Of a stretch of DNA of 39,109 nucleotides, positions 28,087-36,495 are shown piece by piece; position 1 is the stretch's first letter, and every line of letters starts with the position of its first letter. The position numbers and the translations under genes were made by a program. The stretch covers positions 1 through 39,109 of the forward strand of contig JAIXVB010000444.1 in assembly GCA_027483245.1 (NCBI GenBank), in the 5' to 3' direction. The notes below the pieces were generated by a model, which saw only the letters and a program-made list of their open reading frames with translations, did not search any database and was not told where the DNA came from. The DNA is from Verrucomicrobiaceae bacterium (lineage in GTDB: Bacteria; Verrucomicrobiota; Verrucomicrobiia; Verrucomicrobiales; Verrucomicrobiaceae).

Positions 28087-29142
28087 GTGATGAAAAATCT
28101 GACCCGTCGTGATTCACTGCGCTTCATCGCCAGCCTGGGAGGCGTGGTGCTCACGCATGACCTCACGGCAGCTGAGAGTGGAGGTTTAAAACCCTCCGCG
28201 CTCACCGCAGCCGCCCGCTACTGTGCGGAGCGAAAAAGCTACACGCTGCTGGTGAAGCAACACGGCAAGGTTATTCACGAGAGCTTCGCCAATGGGGGCA
28301 AACGCGGGGAACCCCGACGCATCTACAGCGGCACCAAGGGCTACTGGGGACTCGCGGCCATGGCGGCGGTGGAGGACGGCCTGATCCGTCTGGATGAGAA
28401 AGTCTCTGCCACTCTACCTCAGTGGTCATCGGGGGGGAAGGAGCGCATCGTGATCGAACAATTGCTGGACTTCACGGCTGGACTCGAGCGCTGTCTGCGG
28501 CTGCATGAAGACGGGCTGAAAAATCGCAACGCCCTGGCCATCGAGCGTCCCCTGGTCGGCACGCCGGGCAAAAGCTTCATCTACGGCCCCAGTTGCCTGC
28601 AAGTTTTCCACGAGGTGCTGAAGCGGAAATTGGCCGCTAAGAAACGCGTCGAGACCCCCACTCGTTACCTGGAGCGGCGCGTGCTGCGTCCTCTGGGCCT
28701 GGGGGCTCAGCGTTACTTGCCCGATGCCAGCGGCAACCCACTGCTCGCAGCGGGATTCTTGCTCAGTGCTGGGCAATGGTCTCGCATGGGCGACCTCATC
28801 TTGGCTGCCGGAAATCCGGTGCTGAAGGCAGACTCCATGCGACCTCTGCTTGAGGGCAGCGCCGCCAATGCAGCCTATAGCATGGGTTTTTGGAACAACC
28901 GCGCGGCGACCAAGAGTGGCGCCCGAGAGATCGACATCGAAGACCTGCTGGAGCTGGATTGGGATCGCCAAAATTGGAGTCGAGTCTGTGTTTGCAAACA
29001 GGCCCCTGCCGACCTCATCGCCTGCATTGGCAGCGGTTATCAGCGTCTCTATGCCGTGCCTTCCCGGGGCTTGGTCGTGGTCAGGCAGGGAATCAACGCA
29101 CGGTTTTCAGACGGTGACCTGCTGAGGACCTTGTTGGCGTGA
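28087..29142 (+). CDS. Serine hydrolase, beta-lactamase/penicillin-binding family
   Basis: TRRDSLRFIA Tat-like leader, YSGTKGYWGLAAMAAVEDGLIRLDEKVSATLPQW (SxxK). Confidence 0.82.
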   Translation: MMKNLTRRDSLRFIASLGGVVLTHDLTAAESGGLKPSALTAAARYCAERKSYTLLVKQHGKVIHESFANGGKRGEPRRIYSGTKGYWGLAAMAAVEDGLIRLDEKVSATLPQWSSGGKERIVIEQLLDFTAGLERCLRLHEDGLKNRNALAIERPLVGTPGKSFIYGPSCLQVFHEVLKRKLAAKKRVETPTRYLERRVLRPLGLGAQRYLPDASGNPLLAAGFLLSAGQWSRMGDLILAAGNPVLKADSMRPLLEGSAANAAYSMGFWNNRAATKSGAREIDIEDLLELDWDRQNWSRVCVCKQAPADLIACIGSGYQRLYAVPSRGLVVVRQGINARFSDGDLLRTLLA

Positions 29143-29217
29143 AAAAAGATTCACAAAATCATAACTTTGAACTTGCACAGATCAGATCCTGTCCCATCAT
29201 AGCGGCCCACCAGAAAA

Positions 29218-29292
29218 GCGGGTGTAGCTCAGTGGTAGAGCACTTCCTTGCCAAGGAAGATGTCGCGCGTTCGAATCGCGTCACCCGCTCCA
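29218..29292 (+). tRNA. tRNA-Gly (anticodon GCC), CCA encoded
   Basis: GCGGGTG/CACCCGC acceptor stem, anticodon loop CTTGCCAAG in CTTCCTTGCCAAGGAAG, TTCGAATC T-loop, terminal CCA. Confidence 0.95.
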
Positions 29293-29313
29293 GTTTTAAA
29301 ATTTAAAAACTGG
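29290..29313 (+). terminator. Near-perfect 24 nt palindrome immediately after the tRNA
   Basis: CCAGTTTTAAAATTTAAAAACTGG; 11 of 12 positions pair; includes the tRNA CCA. Confidence 0.45.
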
Positions 29314-29346
29314 CCTATGGGGCAACCCTCATCTCTCGCAAGAATC

Positions 29347-30192
29347 ATGTTTGTCTGGTCAAAGCTATCGTCTGAAAAATGGAGCGATGCCTGGGAGGAA
29401 CGTTTCGCAGGCAATGAGGCCCTCAGTCTGGTGATCACCACGGTGCCCCACAAAACGACCATTCGTGTGGAGGTCTATGCCAAGAGACAAAAGGATGTCT
29501 TGGCCGTGCAGAAGATGTTTGGCGGCAGTGTCCGTGAGATCAAAAATCGCAACTGGGCGGCTCTGTCGAATGAGCCCATGCCGCCGATCCAAGTGCGCGG
29601 AAAATTGGTGGTGTGCAGCGCCCGCACAGCGACTGAAGTGGCCAAAGCCACGAAGGAATTTCCGGGCCGGGAAATCATCGCGGTTCCTGCCGACATGGCC
29701 TTTGGAACCGGTCACCATGCCACCACGGCGACGGTCCTGCGGATGCTGGTGGATGTGGCGGCTCCGCTGAAAGATCAAAAATGGAAGATGGCCGATTTGG
29801 GCTGCGGCAGTGGCATCTTGGCCATCGCCGCGCAGAAGCTGGGGGCGAGCAAGGTCTGGGGCTGTGACTTTGACCCAAAAGCCGTGGAAGTGGCCAAAGA
29901 GAATGCGGTGCGCAATGACACGCCCAAGATTCGATTCACCAAGACCGATGTGCTGAAGTGGCAGCCCAAAGAGGCGTATGACGTCGTGGCGGCGAACATC
30001 TTTTTTGACATCCTACACGCGGGTTTCCCGCAGATCGTTGCCGCTGTGAAGCCTGGTGGCGTGCTGATGGTTTCTGGAATCTTAAAGACCCAGGCCGATG
30101 AATGCCTCGCCGTCGCCAAGAAGCTCGGGATTCGCTGGGATCGCATCGTGAAAAAAGGCAAGTGGGTGAGCGCTTGCGGCATTCGCAGTTAG
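29347..30192 (+). CDS. prmA: Ribosomal protein L11 methyltransferase
   Basis: DMAFGTGHHATTATVLRML, MADLGCGSGILAIAAQKLGASKVWGCDFDPKAVEVAKENA, VVAANIFFDIL. The track start at 29248 lies inside the tRNA; ATG 29347 is preferred. Confidence 0.92.
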   Translation: MFVWSKLSSEKWSDAWEERFAGNEALSLVITTVPHKTTIRVEVYAKRQKDVLAVQKMFGGSVREIKNRNWAALSNEPMPPIQVRGKLVVCSARTATEVAKATKEFPGREIIAVPADMAFGTGHHATTATVLRMLVDVAAPLKDQKWKMADLGCGSGILAIAAQKLGASKVWGCDFDPKAVEVAKENAVRNDTPKIRFTKTDVLKWQPKEAYDVVAANIFFDILHAGFPQIVAAVKPGGVLMVSGILKTQADECLAVAKKLGIRWDRIVKKGKWVSACGIRS

Positions 30193-30249
30193 ACCGAGCG
30201 GAAGCAGGCTGAGTCGCAAGACCACCCTCATGCTGGGCGTTCCTAGCCT

Positions 30250-31662
30250 ATGTCCAGTCACACCACCAACCGTCGTCAATTTCTCGCTCAGGCCACGCTC
30301 GCCGCCAGTGCCTGGGGGTTTCCGGCCATCGTGCATTCACGCTCGCCGAATGCGCGGGTGAACCTCGCTTTCATCGGTGTGGGCGGTCGTGGTGCGGCCA
30401 ATATCCAATCTCTGGTGGGCGTGTCGCTTTACCCTACGAAGGCCAAAAACGCTGCCCCTGATACCCCGCCGCCGCTACCTCAGGAACCGACCGAAAATGT
30501 CGTCGCCATCTGCGATGTGAACGGCATGAACCTGGATCGAGCGGCGGCCACGTTTACCAAGGCCAAGGCTTATCGCGACTTCCGCAAGCTCTACGAGGAG
30601 TCGAAGGACATCGACGCCGTTGTCGTCAGCACCACGGAGCACACCCATGCCTATGCCACGCTGCCGGCGCTGCTCATGGGGAAACCGGTTTATTGTGAAA
30701 AGCCACTCACGCGCGATGTCGCTGAGGCCCGCTTGATCACGGCGGCGGCAGCCAAAGCTGGTGTCCCCACGCAGATGGGCACCCAAATTCATGGCCAGTC
30801 GAACTATCGCCGTGTGGTGGAGTTGATTCAGAGTGGTGCCATTGGAGGCGTCACGGAGGCCCATGTCTGTGTCTCACGCGCCTGGGGTCTGCAGAGTCAG
30901 GAAGAAGCCACGCAGAACAAAGACATCGTTTTTGTCAGCGAGCGGCCCCGTGAGGAGCAAACGCCGCCGCCCTACCTCGACTGGGATCTCTGGCTCGGTC
31001 CCGCGCCCTATCGCCCGTATCACGAGGTCTATTTTCCGGGACCGAAATGGTATCGCTGGTGGGATTTTGGCAATGGCACCATGTCAGACCTGGGCAGCCA
31101 CTGGAATGACCTGCCGTTTTGGGCACTGAAATTGGATGCGCCCCTCAGCATCGAGGCCAGTGGCCCTGAACCGCACCCTGAGATCGCCCCGGCCAGCATG
31201 TCAGCAACCTATGAATACGGACCGCGTGGGGAGATGCCCGCGTGTCGGATTCACTGGCATCAGGGAAATCGGAAACCAGAGGTCTGGAAAACGGACCCCT
31301 TCATCAGCCAATGGAATAATGGCGTCCTGTTCATCGGTGAAAAGGGCATGCTGCTCTCCGACTACAACAAACATGTCCTGCTGCCCGAAGCGGATTTCAA
31401 AGACTTCCAACGGCCCAAGCCTTTCATCGCCGATTCCCCGGGCCAGCATGTGGAATGGTTGAATGCCATCAAGCAGGGCACCCCAACCGCCAGTCCCTTC
31501 AGCTATGCCGGGCCTCTCAGTGAGGCCAATCACCTCGGCAACGTCGCTTTCCGCGCCGGGCGCAAGATTCTCTGGGATGCCAAGGCGATGCGCATCACCA
31601 ATGATGAAGCGGCGAATCGCTTCCTGAGTCGTGAGCCACGCGCTGGCTGGAAGTTGGGATGA
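30250..31662 (+). CDS. Gfo/Idh/MocA family oxidoreductase, Tat-exported
   Basis: [25 protein letters not shown] leader, [32 protein letters not shown]. Confidence 0.92.
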   Translation: MSSHTTNRRQFLAQATLAASAWGFPAIVHSRSPNARVNLAFIGVGGRGAANIQSLVGVSLYPTKAKNAAPDTPPPLPQEPTENVVAICDVNGMNLDRAAATFTKAKAYRDFRKLYEESKDIDAVVVSTTEHTHAYATLPALLMGKPVYCEKPLTRDVAEARLITAAAAKAGVPTQMGTQIHGQSNYRRVVELIQSGAIGGVTEAHVCVSRAWGLQSQEEATQNKDIVFVSERPREEQTPPPYLDWDLWLGPAPYRPYHEVYFPGPKWYRWWDFGNGTMSDLGSHWNDLPFWALKLDAPLSIEASGPEPHPEIAPASMSATYEYGPRGEMPACRIHWHQGNRKPEVWKTDPFISQWNNGVLFIGEKGMLLSDYNKHVLLPEADFKDFQRPKPFIADSPGQHVEWLNAIKQGTPTASPFSYAGPLSEANHLGNVAFRAGRKILWDAKAMRITNDEAANRFLSREPRAGWKLG

Positions 31663-31698
31663 TCCTGGCCTGGGAAAGCGATTTTGATTCGCAACCTC

Positions 31699-31736
31699 TT
31701 CATCGATCTCCCTCATGAAAATCGTCGATCGATGAA
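31699..31736. repeat. 10 bp perfect inverted repeat in the MocA-PQQ gap
   Basis: TTCATCGATC (31699-31708) and GATCGATGAA (31727-31736). Confidence 0.55.
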
Positions 31737-31794
31737 AGGAATGGCCTCCGCAGGGCCTTTTCAGGGGTTCGTTTCAGTTTCATTGTCTGGGAAA

Positions 31795-31814
31795 CCGCAC
31801 AGGGGACTGTGCGG
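31795..31814. repeat. CCGCACAG hairpin repeat, copy 1
   Basis: CCGCACAG-GGGA-CTGTGCGG, perfect 8 bp stem, GNRA-type loop. Confidence 0.8.
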
Positions 31815-31834
31815 ATCCTTTTCCTTTTTACTCC

Positions 31835-33082
31835 ATGCGCCTTCTCCTCCCGTTCCTATTCACTTCCCTGGTCTCCGCCGCTGATTGGTCAGAATTTCGT
31901 GGCCCTGACCGCCAGGGCCATGCTCCTGTGACCGGCCTGCCCACAGAGTGGAGCCCTTCGGTGAACAAAAACATTCTTTGGAAGGCTGCCGTGCCTGGCA
32001 TTGGCTGGTCGTCTCCCCTCGCGATTGGCGAGCGCATTTACCTGACCACTGCCGTGCCCCAGGGGGGCGAGGAAAAGCCGGTCGTGGAGCGCAGCCTGCG
32101 TGTGCTCTGTCTTCAGGCGTCGGATGGCAAGATTCTCTGGGACAAGGAGGTCTTTCCACAGACTCAGGATGCCCCAGCCATTCACAAAAAGAACAGCCAC
32201 GCCAGCCCCACGCCGGTGTTTGAAAATGGTCATCTTTATGTCCACTTCGGTCATCAGGGCACCGCTTGCCTGGATGCGGCTGAGGGCGCGGTGATCTGGA
32301 CCACGCGCGACTTCGCTTACAAGCCCGTGCACGGCAATGGCGGCAGCCCAGTGATCGAAGGAGACCTGCTCATTTTCAATGCCGACGCCGAGACCGATCC
32401 GACGGTGATCGCGCTCGACAAAGCCACCGGTCAGCAGCGCTGGAAATTTCCCCGCGTCAGCAAGGCCAAAAACAAATTCTCCTTCAGCACTCCGCTGGTG
32501 ATTGAGATGAAGGGACGCCGTCAGCTCATCACGCCTGGCAGTGGGGTGGTCAATGCGCTGGATCCGCTCACAGGCACAGAGATCTGGAAGGCTCGTTACG
32601 ATCAGGGTTACTCCGTGGTGCCTCGGCCCATCTTTGCTCACGGCATGATTTACCTGAGCACCGGCTATAACAAACCCCTCGCTCTCGCCATTCGCGCCGA
32701 TGGCACGGGAGACGTCACCGACACGCACATCGCCTGGACGATCGACAAATTCGTGCCGCACAATCCCAGCATGGTCGTCATTGGAGACGAAGTTTATTTT
32801 GTCGCTGACAACGGCGTGCTCACCTGTGCCGACGCGCACACGGGGACGGTTCACTACCAGGAGCGCTGCACCGGGCCCATCAGCGCCTCACTCTTGCATG
32901 CGGACGGTCGCTTGTATCTTCAGGATGAAAAAGGTCTGGGGGTGGTGGTCCAGCCGGGGAAAACCTTTCGCATCTTGGCGAAAAATGACCTCGCCGAGCG
33001 CTCGTTGGCCTCATATGCCGTCATCGAAAACGACTTTCTCATCCGCACCGAGAGCCATCTCTGGCGCATTGGCGTGAAGTGA
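31835..33082 (+). CDS. PQQ-like beta-propeller repeat protein, secreted
   Basis: Signal peptide, DWSEFRGPDRQGHAPVTGLPTEW, repeated WxG/G(T/K)xxW propeller segments. Confidence 0.88.
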   Translation: MRLLLPFLFTSLVSAADWSEFRGPDRQGHAPVTGLPTEWSPSVNKNILWKAAVPGIGWSSPLAIGERIYLTTAVPQGGEEKPVVERSLRVLCLQASDGKILWDKEVFPQTQDAPAIHKKNSHASPTPVFENGHLYVHFGHQGTACLDAAEGAVIWTTRDFAYKPVHGNGGSPVIEGDLLIFNADAETDPTVIALDKATGQQRWKFPRVSKAKNKFSFSTPLVIEMKGRRQLITPGSGVVNALDPLTGTEIWKARYDQGYSVVPRPIFAHGMIYLSTGYNKPLALAIRADGTGDVTDTHIAWTIDKFVPHNPSMVVIGDEVYFVADNGVLTCADAHTGTVHYQERCTGPISASLLHADGRLYLQDEKGLGVVVQPGKTFRILAKNDLAERSLASYAVIENDFLIRTESHLWRIGVK

Positions 33083-33097
33083 GTAATGGCTGATGTC

Positions 33098-33571
33098 ATG
33101 ACTCGCGTTGGCATTGGATATGACGTTCACCCCTTTGAAGCAGGCCGCCCCCTCATTTTGGGCGGGATTGAGATTCCTCACACCCATGGTTTGAAGGGCC
33201 ACTCGGATGCCGATGTGCTCTGCCATGCCATTGCCGATGCGGTCCTCGGAGCCATGGGCCTGCCTGACATCGGGTTTTATTTTCCGCCCACAGATGCCAG
33301 CATCGAAGGCATCTGCAGCCTGCGCATTTTGGAAAAATGTGCCGAGCTCGCTGCGGAGCGAGGCTGGCTCATCAGCAACATCGATAGCACCCTCGTCGCC
33401 GAGGCCCCCCGCGTCATGCGCCACGCTCCAGCCATGAAGGAAAAGATCGGCGCAGCGCTGAACATCCCCGCCGATGCCGTCGGGATCAAAGCCACCACCA
33501 ACGAGCGCATGGGCTTTGTCGGACGTGAAGAAGGCATGGCCGCCATGGCCGTCGCGTGTCTGGAGAAGTGA
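33098..33571 (+). CDS. ispF: 2-C-methyl-D-erythritol 2,4-cyclodiphosphate synthase
   Basis: RVGIGYDVHPFEAGRPLILGGIEIPHTHGLKGHSDADVLCHAIADAVLGA, KATTNERMGFVGREEGMAAMAV. Confidence 0.96.
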   Translation: MTRVGIGYDVHPFEAGRPLILGGIEIPHTHGLKGHSDADVLCHAIADAVLGAMGLPDIGFYFPPTDASIEGICSLRILEKCAELAAERGWLISNIDSTLVAEAPRVMRHAPAMKEKIGAALNIPADAVGIKATTNERMGFVGREEGMAAMAVACLEK

Positions 33572-33613
33572 ATCGATCAATTCTCTCTTAGAGCCACGGA
33601 TCATCGTATTTCT

Positions 33614-33688
33614 ACAGGATTAACAAGAAGGGCAGGATTCACAGGATTTTTGGATTTGTAAATCCTGTCTCCTCCCGTGAATCCTGTA
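33614..33688. repeat. Dispersed intergenic repeat copy B (ACAGGATT family)
   Basis: Nested arms CAGGATTCAC/GTGAATCCTG (33633-33642 / 33677-33686) and ACAGGATTT/AAATCCTGT (33641-33649 / 33660-33668). Confidence 0.75.
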
Positions 33689-33718
33689 TGATTGGGTTGA
33701 GAACGAGACAGCCCAGAA

Positions 33719-33738
33719 CCGCACAGAGGACTTAGCAC
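33719..33738. repeat. CCGCACAG hairpin repeat, copy 2 (right arm degenerate)
   Basis: CCGCACAG-AGGA-CTTAGCAC; left arm and loop match copy 3, right arm diverged. Confidence 0.6.
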
Positions 33739-33747
33739 ACCACGATC

Positions 33748-34758
33748 ATGAAACTCTTCACCCTCCTGGCCTTGGCCCTCACGCTCACTGCTTCGGCGGC
33801 TGAGACTTTGCACATCTACACCTGGGCTGACTACCTCAGTCCTGAGGCGATCCAGTCTTTTGAGGCCAAGCATGATTGCCGGGTCGTGGTGGATACCTTT
33901 GACTCCAATGAGACCATGTTCGCGAAGCTGAAAGCAGGCGCGCGTGGTTACGATCTCATCTTTCCCACCAGCTACATGATCCCGCTCATGGAGGCCCAGG
34001 GCATGTTGGCGGCATTGGACCACGCTCAGCTCAAAAACCTAGCCAACATCGACCCCACCATCCTCGCCAAGGTCCATGACCGGAGCATGAGACACAGCGT
34101 GCCCTACACGCTCGCTGGGGCAGTCATGGCCTATCGAAAGGACAAGCTCAGCAACGTCGAGCCCACCTGGGCCCAGTTCGCCCGGCCTGAGATCCAAGGG
34201 CGCATGACCCTTTTGGATGACATGCGTGAGAGCATCGGTGCCGCGCTGCTTTTCCTGGGGCACAGTATCAACACCCGCGATGAAGCCCAACTCGCCGCCG
34301 CTCAGGAAGTGCTCTTGGGATGGAAAAAGAATACCGCGAAGTTCGACAACGAAGCCTACAAAGCCGGCATCGACTCCGGTGAATTCCACCTCGTCCATGG
34401 CTACAGCGGCGATCTGTTTCAGCTCACCCAGGAAAACCCCAAAGTGACCCTGCTCATCCCGCGAGAGGGCATCATCATGGGTTGCGATGAAATGGTCATT
34501 CCCAGGGCCAGCACCCACAGCGCACTGGCCCATGCCTTCATCGATCATCTGCTCACCCCAAAAGTCGCCGCCGAGAACATGGAATGGATGGGATACCTCT
34601 GCCCGAATCTGCCCGCTCAAAAACTCGTCTCGCCTGAATTTCTCGCCAACCCTGCGGTCACCATCCCGCCTGAAATCCTGGCCAAAAGTGAGATCATCCA
34701 GGACCTAGGGCCTGATCTGGCGAAGTATTCGCGGGTTTGGGATGTGGTGAAGAGGTAG
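33748..34758 (+). CDS. potD: Spermidine/putrescine-type ABC transporter substrate-binding protein
   Basis: Signal peptide, LHIYTWADYLSPEAIQSFEAKHDCRVVVDTFDSNETMFAKLKAGARGYDLIFPTSYMI. Confidence 0.9.
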   Translation: MKLFTLLALALTLTASAAETLHIYTWADYLSPEAIQSFEAKHDCRVVVDTFDSNETMFAKLKAGARGYDLIFPTSYMIPLMEAQGMLAALDHAQLKNLANIDPTILAKVHDRSMRHSVPYTLAGAVMAYRKDKLSNVEPTWAQFARPEIQGRMTLLDDMRESIGAALLFLGHSINTRDEAQLAAAQEVLLGWKKNTAKFDNEAYKAGIDSGEFHLVHGYSGDLFQLTQENPKVTLLIPREGIIMGCDEMVIPRASTHSALAHAFIDHLLTPKVAAENMEWMGYLCPNLPAQKLVSPEFLANPAVTIPPEILAKSEIIQDLGPDLAKYSRVWDVVKR

Positions 34759-34766
34759 GGTGGGGA

Positions 34767-34910
34767 GTGATGGAGTGATGGAGTGATGGAGTGATGGAGT
34801 GATGGAGTGATGGAGTGATGGAGTGATGGAGTGATGGAAGGATGGAAGGATGGAAGGATGGAAGGATGGAAGGATGGAGGGATGGAGGGATGGAGGGATG
34901 GAGGGATGGA
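34767..34910. repeat. Octamer minisatellite, 18 in-register units in three blocks
   Basis: (GTGATGGA)x9 34767-34838, (AGGATGGA)x5 34839-34878, (GGGATGGA)x4 34879-34910. Confidence 0.97.
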
Positions 34911-34941
34911 AAAGTGGTCCGCAAGTGCGAGGGACGGGGAA

Positions 34942-34961
34942 CCGCACAGAGGACTGTGCGG
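34942..34961. repeat. CCGCACAG hairpin repeat, copy 3
   Basis: CCGCACAG-AGGA-CTGTGCGG, perfect 8 bp stem. Confidence 0.8.
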
Positions 34962-35049
34962 ACTACTTCGCCCTCCTCTCCGGTTCTTTTCTTTCGTCTT
35001 CCGTTTGAAGCTTGCCCACTGACCTGAGTGGCGTAGCCTGAGGGCCAGA

Positions 35050-36375
35050 ATGTCTGACCGACCGCTGCCCGCCTCCGAGACCGCCGATCCAGCTCCTGTT
35101 CTGGGTCAGATTGCGTTGGTGGCTGCTGCGGGCGCTGTGCTGGGGAGTCGGATGAAAACGGGTGGGTTGGTTTTGATGGCCGGGGCTGCCCTGATGGCCG
35201 CACGTCGTCTGGCCGAGGCTGGGACTGAGCCTGCGGAAATCATTCCGACCACGCCGGCGCTGCCTGTATTGACCGAAGAACCCTGCGAGGCCTCGAATCC
35301 TTTTCTCGGCAACGAGGGCGAAGAGTGGGCTCCCTTGCCCTCAGATTTGGACGATTCCCCGCCGCCTGCCGAGCCGCGCGAAACCTGGGCTGAACTGCGA
35401 GCGGCGCTTTTTCCTACGGTCAGCCCTCCTGTGTCGATCGCGCCGCCGATCGAACCTGTAAGTGAGATCAAGGCGGACGTGGGCAGTTTTCAACCGCCGC
35501 CAGCTCCTGAGGAAACGCCCAAGGAGGCCATGCTGCAGCGTTGGGCCGGTTTGAAAGACGCCATGCCGGGATTCGATGCCTCCAAGACAACTTCGCCGCT
35601 CGAATCTGCCGAATCTGAGCTTCGATCTGACGAAATCGACCACGAATCCGCCGAATCTGAGCTTCGATCTGACGAAATCGACCACGAATCTGCCGAATCC
35701 GAGCCTCCATCTGCCGAAATCGAATACGAATCTGCCGAATCCGAGCTTCGATCCGCCGAATTCGAACCCGAAACTGCCGAATCCGAGCCTCCATCTGCCA
35801 AGTCTGAGCTTCCGCCGGAGCTCTTGGCTTTGTTTGGAATGGCCAAGGGCGAGATGACCGTTGCGCCGAGTCCGTTTTCCGCGGCTCAGAAGGGTGTTTT
35901 TGACCAGGAACCCTGGATCGAAAGTGTGCCCTCGGAGTTGAATCCCCGTGTGTTTCACAGTCCGGGTTTTGTCCAAAATGCCTCAGCACGCCCACCGACG
36001 GGTTCTCTGCTGGAAGCTGCGCCGCAGTTTGTGGAAGAGGAGCCTGAGTCCCTGCTTGAGCCCACGGATGAGGTTTCGTTGATCGCCTCAGAGGGCGTGG
36101 TTTTGCCAGATACGATCACCATTCCGGCTGAGATCGAACCTGCGTCCAGTCTCTTGGAGACGCCACCCCACGTGGTTTATGTGGATCCACCGACGCAGAG
36201 CTTTCGCCCGAGAGCCCCTTCATCGCCACAGATCATCCCAAAGGCCGGATTCGCCCCAACCAAGGCGGAGACTGAGTCCTACACCGCGACGGATGACATG
36301 CTGCCGCGTGCGCCGAATGTGATTCCCCGGGAGGTGAAGGCGAAAAAAAGTTTCTTCGATTGGCTGCGCGAGTGA
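35050..36375 (+). CDS. Hypothetical protein: N-terminal hydrophobic segment plus long acidic/Pro-rich region with tandem repeats
   Basis: 441 aa uninterrupted ORF; IALVAAAGAVLGSRMKTGGLVLMAGAALMAARRL then low-complexity E/P/S-rich sequence. Confidence 0.75.
   Translation: MSDRPLPASETADPAPVLGQIALVAAAGAVLGSRMKTGGLVLMAGAALMAARRLAEAGTEPAEIIPTTPALPVLTEEPCEASNPFLGNEGEEWAPLPSDLDDSPPPAEPRETWAELRAALFPTVSPPVSIAPPIEPVSEIKADVGSFQPPPAPEETPKEAMLQRWAGLKDAMPGFDASKTTSPLESAESELRSDEIDHESAESELRSDEIDHESAESEPPSAEIEYESAESELRSAEFEPETAESEPPSAKSELPPELLALFGMAKGEMTVAPSPFSAAQKGVFDQEPWIESVPSELNPRVFHSPGFVQNASARPPTGSLLEAAPQFVEEEPESLLEPTDEVSLIASEGVVLPDTITIPAEIEPASSLLETPPHVVYVDPPTQSFRPRAPSSPQIIPKAGFAPTKAETESYTATDDMLPRAPNVIPREVKAKKSFFDWLRE
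35602..35811 (+). repeat. Five tandem 42 bp repeats within the hypothetical CDS
   Basis: ESAESELRSDEIDH / ESAESELRSDEIDH / ESAESEPPSAEIEY / ESAESELRSAEFEP / ETAESEPPSAKSEL; first two copies differ by one nucleotide. Confidence 0.95.
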
Positions 36376-36495
36376 GCCTGACCACGCTCTGGGCGGATTC
36401 CTGCTGTGGCCCCAGTACATCCACCTTGCGCACTTGGCGCCTAGCACTGATTACTGAGGTCATTCAATCCGCTCTGACGCCCCTGTTTTACCGCA

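Noticed and set aside
29248-29346. prmA N-terminal extension from the ORF track
   Set aside because: It overlaps the tRNA-Gly gene; family-like sequence begins at MFVWSKL (29347).
34767-34910. Possible CRISPR array
   Set aside because: Units are contiguous 8-mers with no spacers, and no cas genes are present.
34694-35203. Minus-strand ORF with SLHPSILPSFHPSI/TPSLHHSITPSLHHSI repeats, and plus-strand MEGWKDGRMEGW ORFs
   Set aside because: Products of the octamer minisatellite, which lacks stops in every frame; no independent coding evidence.
35341-35995. Minus-strand 211 and 175 aa ORFs with regular repeats (LGFGRFVVDFVRSKLRFGGF...)
   Set aside because: Regularity is simply the reverse complement of the 42 bp tandem repeat in the plus-strand gene.
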